A stretch of DNA of 64,000 nucleotides from Angiostrongylus vasorum. Its lineage: Eukaryota; Nematoda; Chromadorea; Rhabditida; Metastrongylidae. Below the pieces are notes generated by a model. The model did no database searches, was not told the DNA's origin, and saw only the letters and a program-made list of their open reading frames with translations. The DNA is taken from the NCBI GenBank assembly GCA_018806985.1, contig JADANN010000429.1, positions 124,001 to 188,000 on the forward strand. Direction: 5' to 3'. Positions 39,101 through 52,600 of the stretch are shown piece by piece (position 1 is the stretch's first letter; each line of letters opens with the position of its first letter). A program made the position numbers and the translations under genes.

Positions 39101-42100
39101 TCTCTTGTACAACACGCAAGCGTTTCTTGCTTGACAATGGTTAACGATGTCCCTGGATGTTGGGCTGCGGTTTATAATGATTCATCCCGAAGCAGAATCA
39201 CCCAAGCGAAATTCGAGTCCGGTACCCGCAGACCACGGTATAAGGCAATGCTAGAATTCACGGTTGCCCTCCCAGAAAGCCAGTAGCAGCGCTGAAAGTA
39301 TACTTTCAATCCACGAAGCTGAGCGACTAAATCTGATGACCGCTTTACAAAGTTCTGAAAAGCGTGGTTGGGACACTGAAGAGAAGATTAGATTTTCCAT
39401 AAAAATACTTTAAAAAATTTTGCTCCAACCTATAATCAAGGACGACGAGCCATTGTAGGAAAAGTGAGTAATTTAATTAAGTAGGGCATACAGTAGAGAA
39501 ACGTAAAACCGAAAAGCTCAATGGAACGGAAACTCGTAAATTGTTTTAAGCAGAAACTAAAAGTGCATTTGAAAGGGCGGCACAATCAAAGAGCTATATT
39601 GTATAACCTTACATAAAATATGAATCCTTGAGTACTAACGGACCTTGTTAAACGACAAGAATAGTAACTAGAAAAAAGGTTTGGAATGCAGAGTTTGGAA
39701 GAATAAAACGTCTAAAATGGTTATACTTATGTTGGCCTCAAACATTTAGGACGAAGGAAAGCCCATGGATGAGGGTGAAATTCTGTTGGAAATTCATTTC
39801 GTAAAAGTTGGACCCTGGCCGGATCGAACCACATCCGCCCTTTCCGGAGGCTCGCGCATAACACACTGCACCTCTGAGCCCCTTGCCTTCCGTTTCGCTC
39901 AACTAGTTTTGTACCTAATGTTGCCATCAGCAATCACCTGTCAGCGGGATTGGTCTGAGGAGCACAAATCGGGACTGCACCCAGTTAAGCTGAAGGTATA
40001 GTAGAAATTAAAATCTTAGCCTTTTATTCACTACCTACTGTGATGTTTGACATCGAGGTTTCATGTGAAATTCAACCACAATAATGCTGAGATATTCGCA
40101 AAACGTGCACTCTGGATCAGATCGGTCCACGACTACGCTTTCCGGAGGCTCGCGTCTTACATAATTCAGCACTGAAGTTCTTGCTTTTACGGTCATTTAG
40201 CTGAAAGAAAGGCGAAGCAATGGCCTCAGTGGTGCAGTGTGTTATGCGCGATCCCCCGGAAAAGGGTAGCCGTGGTTCGGTCGGACCCAGGGTCCAAGTT
40301 TTCTGAATATCTCAGCATCATTGTGATTGTATTTCACATCATAATCCGCCATGAAAAATTATAGCTGTCAGCAAATAAAAGGTTAGAATTGAAACTCATT
40401 ACAATGAATTAACAGGGTACAGATGCATATACCTGGCGCGATGTTGATGGGAACTTTTTACAACTTCTGTCAAACGTTGAGCCAAAAGCAAAAAAAATTG
40501 TTTAAAAAAACCTTGATGAATTCCATTTAAAGGGTTCTTTCCCGGAAAAAAATAACTCCTTCACAATCTGGCTACACTGATTCTTCATGACGTTGACGCT
40601 GATTTACACATTCTATTATTACATCATGTGATCAACCGTAGCTGACGTTTCGGCAGAATCGCTTTCTTCACTTGCTTGCTTGTTGCTTGCGAAGACGAAT
40701 ATATTGGCGAAACGAGCAGACCTTTATGTATCCGCACAAAAGCGCACCTAGATAGCAAACGAAAAGTAAGGCAAGGTACACCACTAGGGACGCATAGGAT
40801 ACAAAAGCATAGCGGAGACGATTTTGATGTAGAAGTCGCTCTTCTCGCGCGGGATCCTAAAAACACCAACGTGTAAACACCTCGAGGCTTTTTGGATATA
40901 TTTCAAAAAGTCCTACAATGAACAGTAGGGAAGAGTGCTTTGAAATCACACGTGATCTTGCCCCGTGCCTTCGTATCGATCGTTGATGTGGGGTTGTGCA
41001 GTCGTCAACCATATGCGACTCTGACCGGCTGGTCTTCGTCGGTGGAAGACATGTGAAAAAAAAGCGGTGGGTTTTTCGAGAAGCCTTAGATCTTCCAATT
41101 ATCGTTCAGATTTTCATCTTTTTGTTTATGCTGTTGAAGCTTTTGACCTAGTAAGTTGCGTACTAGTGTACCCTTCCAGGCTCTGAAGAAGGCGATACTG
41201 CCGAAACGTCAGCTACGGTTGTGTTGTATTTGTGTTATTGTATGGAAGTATGCTATTTAACAATCTCGCGATTGCTGATTAAGGAAACGACGAATCTATT
41301 ATTACACTTGCCACTACCGAAATTTTAGTTCTTTGAAGTCAACACATAATTCTGGTCAAGAACAGGGTCTCTCAAATAAGGATCATTTCGTTGTAACTGT
41401 ACAACTGTACACCATAGCTTGGACAATGTAATCATTTCCGGAGGTAGGTGAGGAGGCAGTTGGGAACAGAAGGGGAAAGGAACACGGAAGAGTAGAAACA
41501 CTCCCAACCTTTGAAGTACTAACGAGAAAGGGTCCCTCCTTGGAAGAACTCAACAGAACCAATCACTTATACAGAAAAGTGAATGTTTTGTTTTGTGTGT
41601 TCAAGTCTGAGTTAGAGTTCTTGAACAAGTTCTGATGTAAAGTAGTACTATCAGCACCAACATAATCGGCGACTAGCATCACATCCACGGTGCACAAGTG
41701 TGCGTGTATGGGTGATATCTCTATGATAAAGTAAATGGAAATAAAAATAAGTATGGTGACCTCCAGCTCTCTGAAGTTATCAAGACCTGACAAATGCAGA
41801 TCGCGGTAATGTGTTTGGTCTCACCACTATTTCAAATTTGTGCTTTTCTTCCGAAACTTTGATGGCTGAGCCTACACCAAAACGTCATGCTATGAATAAA
41901 GTATAGAAAGGAAGAGCAGAGGAAGTACTCGTAAACATTGCTCAAAAATGCTTACCTGTCTAATGTCTAGAGACGATGTCTAAAGAGTTGTAAGAGAATT
42001 ATTATTAAAGATGTGTCTAGCTATTCAAAATTATTGAAGACGTTGCGTCAGCTCATGGATCGGAGCATGCTTCGTATAGAAGAAATACCCAGATAAAATT

Positions 42101-45100
42101 ACTCAACGAACATGAAACAATAGGTTAGTGGAGAAGGAAAAGAGGGCGCGAGTTAAGGGATGAACGGAGCAGTTCCAAACAAATTCACATCATTGGTGGA
42201 TAGAAGTGCTTGATCGCTTTATCCATGCGTGCAGTCGATTTTACGTTTCCACTACGTGCCATGGAAAGAACAAATCGAAAACTATTTCTCTTCACACTAG
42301 TGAAACAGGAAATCTGTAACTACGAATTGAAACAGTGATGAAAATCGAGACACTGTCGCATATGAAAGGACGTGCTGGACCACCACCGTAGTAACGGCAT
42401 CTGATGGATACGAGACGTTAGCATCGCAGTTTTCAGAAAATCAAACAAGTGCGCTAGCAAAACAAAATAACCACAGCTCTTCAAGAGAACTATGAGCAAG
42501 AAATTCGACGATCTTCTTGTCCTCCTAGAACAAAGAGCAATTAGAGAGCTCTGGAATACAACATGAATGAGCGAAGACACAGCCCGTTCATTCATGAGAT
42601 AACCAACAGTGAAACGCGAAGCAGGGTGAGGTGAACTTCCATATAAAAGGACTATAAGTGTACAATAATTTAATAGAGCAGTAGGTGGACAACACATTGA
42701 AACCGATTGCTAACATCCAGCAGTCAACATAGAAACACAGAACACTGCTTTTGGAAGTGCACCTTCAACTCGATGGAATCATTCAACACCACAATCTGTA
42801 ACCTTACATCGCAATCTGGAAATCTAATATTCTAGTCAATACCCTGCTGCTAAAAAAAGAGTAGGCAGTAAATAATAAGTCAAAATCGTGATTATAACTG
42901 CAGCCTCAGCTTAACTGGGTTCAATGCCGATTTGGGCACCCCAGATCAATCCCGCTGACGGGTGATTGCTGATGGTAAAAAGATCAATAGAACTAGCTGA
43001 GAGACAGGCGAAACGAAGGACCCGCATGGTGTGGTGGTGAGCGCGCTACTTCCCGGAAAGGACAATAGCGCGTTCGTTCCCCACCGTAGACACCTGCGGT
43101 CGGGAGTTTTGCAAATATCTCAGCATCATTAAAGTTATATTTCGCAATACATACCCTGCCGCTAAAAAAAAGAGTAGGCAGTAAATAATAAGTCAAAATT
43201 GTTATTCTAGTCAATGTTTCAAAAATCCAATTAAACAAAAAGGCTCGAGCAAAAAACCAGGGATTACTGTCCTCCAACAAAACACCCCCTTCTTTATAAA
43301 CAAAAAATCAAATGCTGTGATAGGCTCTTATGTTCAAAGCATTGACTTGAAGATAACAACGAAACTGAAGCAACTAGAGAATTTTTAAAAAACCGAAGTT
43401 CTAAAGTAATAACAAAAAGTAAAATGACATAGAAACCTTTATTGGACGGTTGGTGTTTTTTGTCCATCCTTCAACATAACTGTAATTGTCAAGAATTGCG
43501 ACCGCTAACAAATAGGTGCTCATTTTTACAGTTCGGTGATAAACGTCCATATACAATCTGAAATAAACAAAAAAGATAAGAAAAAAAGATGCTAAAAAGG
43601 AACGAAAAGAATGAAGACAACAGAGAAAAAGGGAATAAGAGAAAAGAGAATAGGAGAAAAGTGGAGGCACGAAGATGAAGAAAGGAAAATCGAATAACTA
43701 AAACGACGTGTCCAGCACTTTGTAGTTACGGTTTCTACTATCCTTCATCAGGGGATGATCGCCAACATGCAACGAGGAAGATTCGTGTAGCTTCTTGTTT
43801 TTTTGACGTTCTGCATGTTTCTCGAGATAGCGACAATGCAACCAAAATTAAATTTAACAAAAATGAGAATCGCAGAAGTTTTTGGAAGTCATTTAGAATG
43901 AAGCAGGAGCGTAAAAGATTGTTTGTTTCACTCAGCTTCCTCATAATTTACGAAGCCTAGAAATCATAATAGTACTTTTTTTGACTTGTTTAAATTGACA
44001 ACCAATGGAATGACCAAGAGCTTAGAGAAACAGTTGACGATATGACCTGTGAAATAAACAACTGAGTGATTTTCAAACTTAACGAATCAAATAGGACGCT
44101 GTAAATGCAATGGTTAGATGTCTTCCAGTAGTAAGCCCTGGCCTGGTCGGAGTCATGCTGGGATAACCAAGATTCCAAATCCTTCGAGATCGAAAAGTCG
44201 CTACCTAGCTTTCAAGAAATCTTCCTACGATCCATAAACGCCGTTGACTTTCTGCGGTGAATGAGTGGAGAGTATCGTATGGCTGTAACCACATACCAAT
44301 GAGAATCGACTCGACTTTAATTCAACGACACTCTTTAAGAAAATTAAAAAAATTCCCCAAGCAGCAACTACATTCAAATGCAAAGGTCTGAAGACCTTCG
44401 TGGATGACGGATTTGAGAAAACGACTCGAATAGTCGTGGTATTGTCTTCATATATAACCCAATTTTATCGTCCCATAAAAGTTTCAACACATTTTACATG
44501 TAATCTCGATTACCCAGAATTTTTCTAACAAACATTATTTGTGGCAACATCCAAGCATTTTTAGCAGATATATTTGTGATATATGCTGCTTTTTTAGTAC
44601 TACGCGCTCTGCACCCATACCAGCAGATTCGCTTTCTTGAATTCTTGCTAGTACTTTGTAGTAACCAAGGCAAAGTCCCCATTATCTCGGGTTGTTGCCA
44701 AAACATAGTTGACTAGCTGAGAGTATGGTTGCAAGCACTTTGTCTTTTATGAAAAGCCAACTAAACCTGGACTTGAATTCATTCACTAAGGTTTCCAGGA
44801 TACCCCCACTATGGGGTTTAAGACTTTGTACAACTTGGCTCCTCCACTATGGATCGTAATCTTTCCATAGAAGAGGGTGAATCAACCTTCAAAATTCTTC
44901 CCCCTTGAAATTACTTTCGACTGAAGAAGATAGCTTAAGTAGAAGCATTTTTACTCTACTAGTCATCCAGTCACGAAAACTTAACAGATCTCATCTGAGG
45001 AACAGACCCATCTATTATTCTTTCTATCACCTGAGCAGTTGTGTTTTCCCGTCACTTGTCCTCTTCTCCTCCATATCTTTCGATTTCGCCCACTACTAGA

Positions 45101-48100
45101 TCACAAACACCATGCCTGTGTATTTAACAGAAATGGATCGATTCACTACATCAGGGCTTTAAATCGTAGTTCATTCCTGATTCGATGTTGTCAAAAAGCC
45201 AAAAGTATTGAGGTACTGTACAATCTGACTACTGAATACCGCTCGCACCATTATCAACAAATTCGATTTTAGTACACTCTGTTCCGCGACTTCCAAGGTT
45301 TTCCCGGCCTTAATGTCCTCAGTGTTCCCAGTGTCGAATCGCTCTCGGTGAAGAGTCTATCGAACTAAAGGTGGCGTTTCATTACTACATAAAATGACAC
45401 AGAATACTGTTCCTTTCTAATGTGTAACGAAGCAATTTCACTTGGAACTCTCTCCATAGGTTCCTCTCGTTGGTTCAGGTATTTATTTCATAATATCCTA
45501 GTATTCCAATTTCCTTGCTCGAGACGCGAACGCTCTACACATATCACGTAATTGGCTGTGCATCTGAATGGCGTCTTTATATGATGTATGGCATCATCTT
45601 TTTACTCCTGCATCACTATTGTTCACATATACATTGGATACGTAGGTATGTATATGTATATATATCATCTGTATCACCTGTAGTCCCGTTGATCGTCGAG
45701 TGATTCGAGCGGGCACCAGTAAGTCTTCCATTTTTCCCTGTCGCGTGCAAGAGTAACATAATGGGTTCTGCTCCCTTTAGGGACTCGTCGAGCATCATAT
45801 TTTTCTTCAAGGCTCTTTGTGAAGAACTCTGACCGACCATCGGGTCGGTGGTCTTCCTGAAGTACGTTTGACATCCCGAGGAATCAAGTCATTAACGGCT
45901 CTTGTCCATCGGTTGTCATTCACACGCATCACGCGTCCGGCCCACCATATCTTCGATTGTTTGGCGTCCAGAACGGCATCTTTGATTTTTTGGTCGTCGA
46001 CGCAGATCGGTGCTTCGGATCCCTTTCCCTTACTTGTGTGGAACGGGATACTCCTAGCATCGCCCCTTCGACTGCGCGTTTCGATAACGCTAAGTGACCT
46101 TTCACCCTGCTTACGCAGCGACCAAGTTTCTGACGCATACGTTAGGGCAGGAAGTACCGTTGAGTCGAAAAGGTGGGCTTGGAGTCGGGTGTTCCTTGTT
46201 CTCTTCACTACATGCTCGATGCTCTTGAAAAGCTCCTCTAGCCGCTCGTTTACTTCTTCTCAGCTCTGGAGCTAGGTCGTTCATCATATTGATTTCCCGA
46301 CCTAGATAGATATAACTGGAGCATTCGGAGATATTCGTTCCGCCGAGCGTGAACGGGGCATGCGAAACCAATCCGTTCTTCATGAACATCGTTTTTGTGA
46401 GATTTAGTTGAAGACCAGTCATTCCACAGGCTTTATCAAAGCCGGCAAGCATACGTTTCGCTTGGCTAATGTTTGGTGTTATAAGGACGATGTCATCAGC
46501 AAAGCGAAGATGGTGTAACTGCCGACCATCGATTTTCACTCCCATATTATCCCATTCCGATGTTGCATGACGTTCTGGAGGGTGGCGGTAAATAATTTTG
46601 GTGAGATGGTATCGCCTTGCCTAACTCCTCTTTTGACGTCAATGATAATATCGTCGTAGAATGGTGATACCTTGGTTGTGAAATTTTTGTACAGCTCACG
46701 AAGAATCTTTATGTACTGAGTAGGGACTCCTTGACTAACCAGGGCTTCCAAGATTGCTTCCGTCTCGACTGAATCAAAGGCCTTTTGTAAATCGATGAAG
46801 GTGAGACAATTTTCAAAACCCTGTTTGCTCACATGGAAGTCCTGCGTCCAGTGTTCTGTCAATCCTGTTTAGGATGAGTCGAGTGAAAAGTTTGTAGACG
46901 ACTGACAGTAAGCAGATTGGGACGATAATTGCCGATATCCTGTAGGTCACCCTTCTTGAACAATAACACGGTCTTGCTGGTCTTCCAGTGGGTAGGGACC
47001 TTGTATTCGGACAGGTAACGTGTGAAGAGCCGAGCCAGTGTGTTTACGACGACTGGCGGAAGGTTCTTCAGGTGTTTTGGTCTTATCCTGTCCGGACGTG
47101 GTGTTGTTCGATTTTTTCACCGACGAAATGGCATGTCGGATTTCGGAAAAGAGAACCAGTGGTACAATATATCCATCCTCCTTTATTTCACATCACGGAA
47201 GGTGGACGTGGCTATCGAAGAGATCCGAGTAGTATTCGTGAATAATTTTCTCCATTGCCTTTCTGGACGCTGTAACTGTTCCGTCTGAGCGCCGGAGTGC
47301 AATCATTTTGGTATTGTAATAGGCGAAGCTTGCGCTTTGCGAATGCTTTTCTCAGCCTCTGCAACTTCGACCATTATTGCTGTTCTTCTCTCTTTAAGAT
47401 CTTCTTTTTATCGCCTGTCTGCACTGTTTTGCAAGTTCGGACGTTACTTCGCGGTTACCTGCAGCTCGTGTGATTCAACGCTGGCGTATTAGCTCGAGCG
47501 TTTCCATGAGACAAACGTCTCTTGGTGACTTTCCGGACTCTCAGCTTTCATAGCGCTAACGTGAAGATGTTGAATGAGCCAATCGTATTCTCCTTCGATG
47601 TTATCGACAACGGCATCTTCCCAACAGCCCGACTAATGAATTGAATAAGTCCCAGTTTGCGGTGGTTCTGGGACTTCGGTTTTTGAATTTAGCGGCTTTT
47701 TCTCCTTTGCGCGAGAAATAGAATCTTGCACGAAGGAGACGGTGGTCTGATCTCGTGTAGAATTTTGGGACAACAGCGACATCGGTTAGGCAAAACATTC
47801 TATTTACTACGATGTGGTCTATTTCGTTACGGTACCCTCCACTAGGAGACTCCCACGTCCAGCATTGAGGGTGGGGCTTCTGGAATTGCGAGTTACCACG
47901 GGTGGTCTTGGTCGTCAAGACAAACTCAGAAAGCCGCTCACTCTGTTCGTTGCATTCTAATTTTGTGGGTCCTAATGTGACGTTTTTCAGACGTTCTTCT
48001 TAGCCCAACATTAGCGTTAAAATCTACAGTGATGACCCTTGAAGAATGTATGGCATTCTTTGTAGAACTTCTCCTAGTCCATATAGAACGCTTTGACTTC

Positions 48101-48901
48101 TTCTTCGTCATAGTTTGATGTCGGCGCGTAAACAACGAACACTGTCAAAGCCGGAATTGGTCCACATCTTTTTAATCGTAAACGTCCGATTCGGGTGGTA
48201 AGCTGTTCGAATGAATCGATGTTCATGGACAAACTCTTTTTGACGAGAACGCCAACGTACATTATCCTTCCTGCTTGCGTGAGCATGTCTTCTATCGAGG
48301 TCTTGGATGCAAGTGTGCGTGCATCGTAGGTACAAATCGTCATCTTAGTTCTTTGCGAATTAGGCAGCTTAGAATGGCCCTGAGATTTTAGCAGCCTTTC
48401 CATACTCGTCCTATCTTACGTTGCCCAATTGGTGGCTCTTTCGGGGGTCCGTTTTTCTCACTGTTTTTAGCTTCTTGGTACCTATGTATAGCTTTCTGGG
48501 ATCTGAACGTGGGGGGCTCGGTATACTCACGGGTAGCTTGCCAGTCTCTCCCAGAGTGGACATGGAGCTTATTTGTTGGAGGCGACTCCTAACCGCCTCC
48601 CATCTCTCCCTCCCTGTCACTTGATTGCAGGTTTTCGGCCGAATTGACTCGTAGAATGCAATCCGCATAAACTACAACGCACAAACGCACACATGCACGA
48701 ATACGCATCGAAAATACAGAAAGTATGAGCCGAATCGGCGCAGAAGAAACAGCGAGTCCATCCCCTGGATCCACCTGCGTCTCAGGGAAGCAAAGGTCGC
48801 TTTTGATCAGCGATTAACCCCCTATCCGCCACCTGGGGACGCACCACGTAGCCTCGCGACTAACCGCCTCGAGATCCCTCATATGAGGGAGATCCGTGGC
48901 G

Positions 48902-48968
<67 letters not shown>

Positions 48969-49603
48969 GAACACAAAGGGAGATAGTAGTTAAGTGGTAG
49001 TGCCACTGTTGATCACGCCAATGACCCAAACTACTCTGACGCTCATTCCACCCTGCACTGAGCTGATTAAGCTTCTCATGGTTGGAGGATTGGTACCACA
49101 ATTCTCTGGGACAAGATGAGACCCACGAATCCAAGGAAGGAACCGTAGCACGGCTACAATCAAGAATAGAGGAAGGGGAGAATGCACTTGACTGTCATTC
49201 AACGATATGCGAGACGAAGGCGAGAGTGCCCTCAGGCAAGAGCCGAATCCACGCATGAAAAGTTCAAAGACCTTCGGGGATAATTGATGTGAGTAAACGA
49301 AATGAATGCAACGCTCTAGGACCTGCACATTGTGACACATGTGATGCCGCGCATATAATAACACATTAATATTTACATATATGTATATATGTATAGGTGT
49401 GTCCTGGTATCAAAGTCGCATGGTGGAAAATCTCCCTCTGATCCACATGGGCTGCTACTGCATGTTGGTGATGAAGACCTGGGTGAGACTTCCAAGAAAC
49501 CACAATGGCTTAGCCAGCAAATCTCCGAAAAGTCGTTATAACGCTGAGGTCCGCACAACCAGTGAGGACAGGTCGTTCAAGTATTAAGTATTAAGTATGT
49601 ATG

Positions 49604-49650
<47 letters not shown>

Positions 49651-52600
49651 GGAGAGAAAAAAAGAGAAAGGCTTAAGTACCCATGTTTGTACACCAACTA
49701 TAGAATAATGAAAAAGCCATTCTGATAGCTTAGAAGAGAGAAGGTTACCACTGCACCCGAACTACCTAGTACAGAATAAGCATACCCATCTCGTAAAGCT
49801 GAAAAAGGTAAAGCTCTCGGATTGATCCATCTTTGTTGATCTACCTTTGATCTTGATTGATCTGCCTTTGAAGGATGCACTATGCTTTCTACTTTATCAA
49901 CGTCGTTACAGGAGGTTGAATGCATATCTGCCCTACACAGTGACTCGTAGTGGCCTAGAAATGTATATAGTAGTGCTGCTATCTTCCGAGACAGGTATGG
50001 TGACAATTTACTGGCTCGGAGGGATGGAAGGCTTGATGAACCTGGGGGAGCGGGATCAAACCCATTTCTATTGCACAGCTCAACTAACCACTATACTACA
50101 CGAGTTCCTATCTCAGCCTATACGGAACTTCATTCATTACAATAAAAACCGTTGGAATCTGCGATCTTCGAAACTAAGAACGGATCCTATTCTTCACGCA
50201 AGATGAAATTGTCATTTTCTTCAATCCAAAACCCATTTTTAATGTCGCTTGTCTTTTTGAAACAAAGCTTGAAGTTCGGAAACTATAAGTCCGCCGATTA
50301 TTGAACACTTCAGTTACTCTAGTTGTTTAAAAATATCGTTAGAAATAGAAAAAACTAGTATCGCTCGCTATGTGTTAATGACATATGAGTTTATTTTGGC
50401 CAACAACTGATTGCTATTTCAATTCCGATCACTAATAGAAATCAGTCGATGCATTAATGAGGTCGAATGCATGAAGCATCCCTCAAGGATTGATGAATAC
50501 CGAGAGCTTTATCCTTTTTTCCTTTTATGAGGAATCACGATCATCGGACGAAATGGCTGTGTGCAAAAAAAAATACAGACATAGGGTTCATATATCGTGC
50601 GAAACCCACTACCAAATGCTGCGATTAATGTAATACTATACCGGAGGTTCCTTTCTCAAACCAAATTCTCAGCAATGTTCCATAGACATGAGAGGATACA
50701 TACAAGAGCCTAGCGGATCTGCGGAAAAAAAGAAAAGATAATGATAAAAAAGGCCCCAACTCTTTGTAGGAAGCCACTAGAATGGTATGAAGTGATTTTC
50801 AGACATAGTGATTGCACCGAAAAAATTTGACTTCAGATAGATTCAAATGTGCTACCCACACGGATTTATGCGTTGGTCACTAAGTAGTGACAGAAAATAA
50901 AGAACTTAACGAACCTTTAACATTTTGGCTAAAAAATGCGTAAGGCAAGAAGTATCGTAAATAAGGTAAAGGAAAAGAAACCTACCCTTCTGCGTACTCT
51001 TTGGAAACTTTGATTTCCATATTGGAACGTGTGACATGATGAGCTTCACGTACAACGGACAACTTCAAATTACCAAAAATTGTTTACACCTCAGAACTAT
51101 GTTGGAAGAAAAATAAATAAAAAAGCCAATTCAGACTTTTTGAAGAACGAAAAGTCTATCAAGCGTAAAGCACCTGGAAAGTGGCCTTAAAATTTGGCTC
51201 GTCGAAACACGGAAACATTTCCCGCGCGTGGATCGCTTCGAACTGTGTGACGGCCGACTGCCTGAAGTAAATCGAACTGGTGAGCAGTTCAACATTACGT
51301 ACTTTTCAAACAATTTTGTAAACAGAATAGCAGTAAATAGAATAAAAATACGGCAAGATTAGCAGCGAAAGTTTAAGAAATGTGACTTCCACCTTATTTC
51401 AATGATAAACAGGGCGGCGATCTCACATTATCGACTGTATAAAGATTTCCATCTGGCGATGTAGTGGAGCACAGTAGCCACCACGTCGTCAAAACAGAGT
51501 TGTCTTTAGGAAATTCTAATCGAATATTCGATGCGAATCTGCTATTCGAGTTCTTCGAATGTACTGACGTTTTGTTGCCAAATGCATCTACATGGGTGGA
51601 TATGTAGAGTCCATGCTTGTCTTCGAGCACTCGACCGTAAAATTCTATTCGCAGCTCGACGACGTCGCCAGGCACAACATTATTCTTCAACACGAACGCC
51701 CACTGCGATAGACCCGGACAGGCATACTGTAAAATTCCTTCTTTTAACATTTTGTTCCCAGTGATGATCGCAAATTCATCTCTTGGTTTCTTATTGCAAC
51801 CCTTTCCAACATTCAATGCAAACGTAAACGTTAACATCCAGTTATTTCCTCTTATGAAGTTGTGGAGTTCATAAGCAAGGTGTATCCCGGTGAAAAAATA
51901 ATAACTGAAAAACTGTTTTACACACCCAAATACTAATTGAAATAGAAACAAAGGTTCTCGTTGCTAAAAATATCACCCTGTGTTGTTGTGTTTCGAAAAA
52001 CACCAGTGAGGGGACGCTCACGTCCACAAGGTCTATGGGCCGTACCCCATTTTAGTTTCAAAGGAATGCGGTGAGCTTTAGCGCCTCAGTGAGAAAATCT
52101 GTTGAAATTTGTCCTAAGGTGCCACTGTTTCGATTGAACTCTCTTTTAAATCCTTAACTAACCTTCCCATGTTTCCTTTTTATTGAGTGCTGGTAAACTA
52201 ACAACCGCACTGGATCAAATGATGATTTAGTAAAGGTGCTAAAAAAAATGAAAAAAAGCTCTCACAAGTTCAGGATCCATCGATTTTGAATTGACCCTAA
52301 TGTCGAACTTTATTGCGACGAGCTTCTCAGAATGTAACACTATCAGCTTCGTTTTTCTTAAGACCTGGACAACTGTAGCATTACAAAAGGGTAGAAAAAC
52401 TCGGAGACCAAAAACACTTGAAAATTTGAAAGACATTGAGTGAAACTTGTTTATTGTACGAATTTTTAGGCGCTAATTTTTTTATTTCAGAAAACTGAAA
52501 AATCGCCGAGGTATGACCGAAGATTTCCGAGTTTTCTACAGAGCTCTCAAAGCTCTCGGCGTTGATCAATCCCTGAGCGACGCGCTATGCATTCGACTCA

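Noticed and set aside
42320..42697. 125-residue minus-strand frame
   Set aside because: No motif, no splice context, no similarity to other elements in the window; left unannotated as a gene.
50642..50718. An exon between M1 exons 5 and 7 (strong TTTTTTTCCGCAG acceptor, open frame, correct entry phase)
   Set aside because: It only loosely resembles the MSTYLLA segment. The exon at 43,437-43,557 carries the exact motif and fits both phases, so the 50.6-kb candidate is probably chance.
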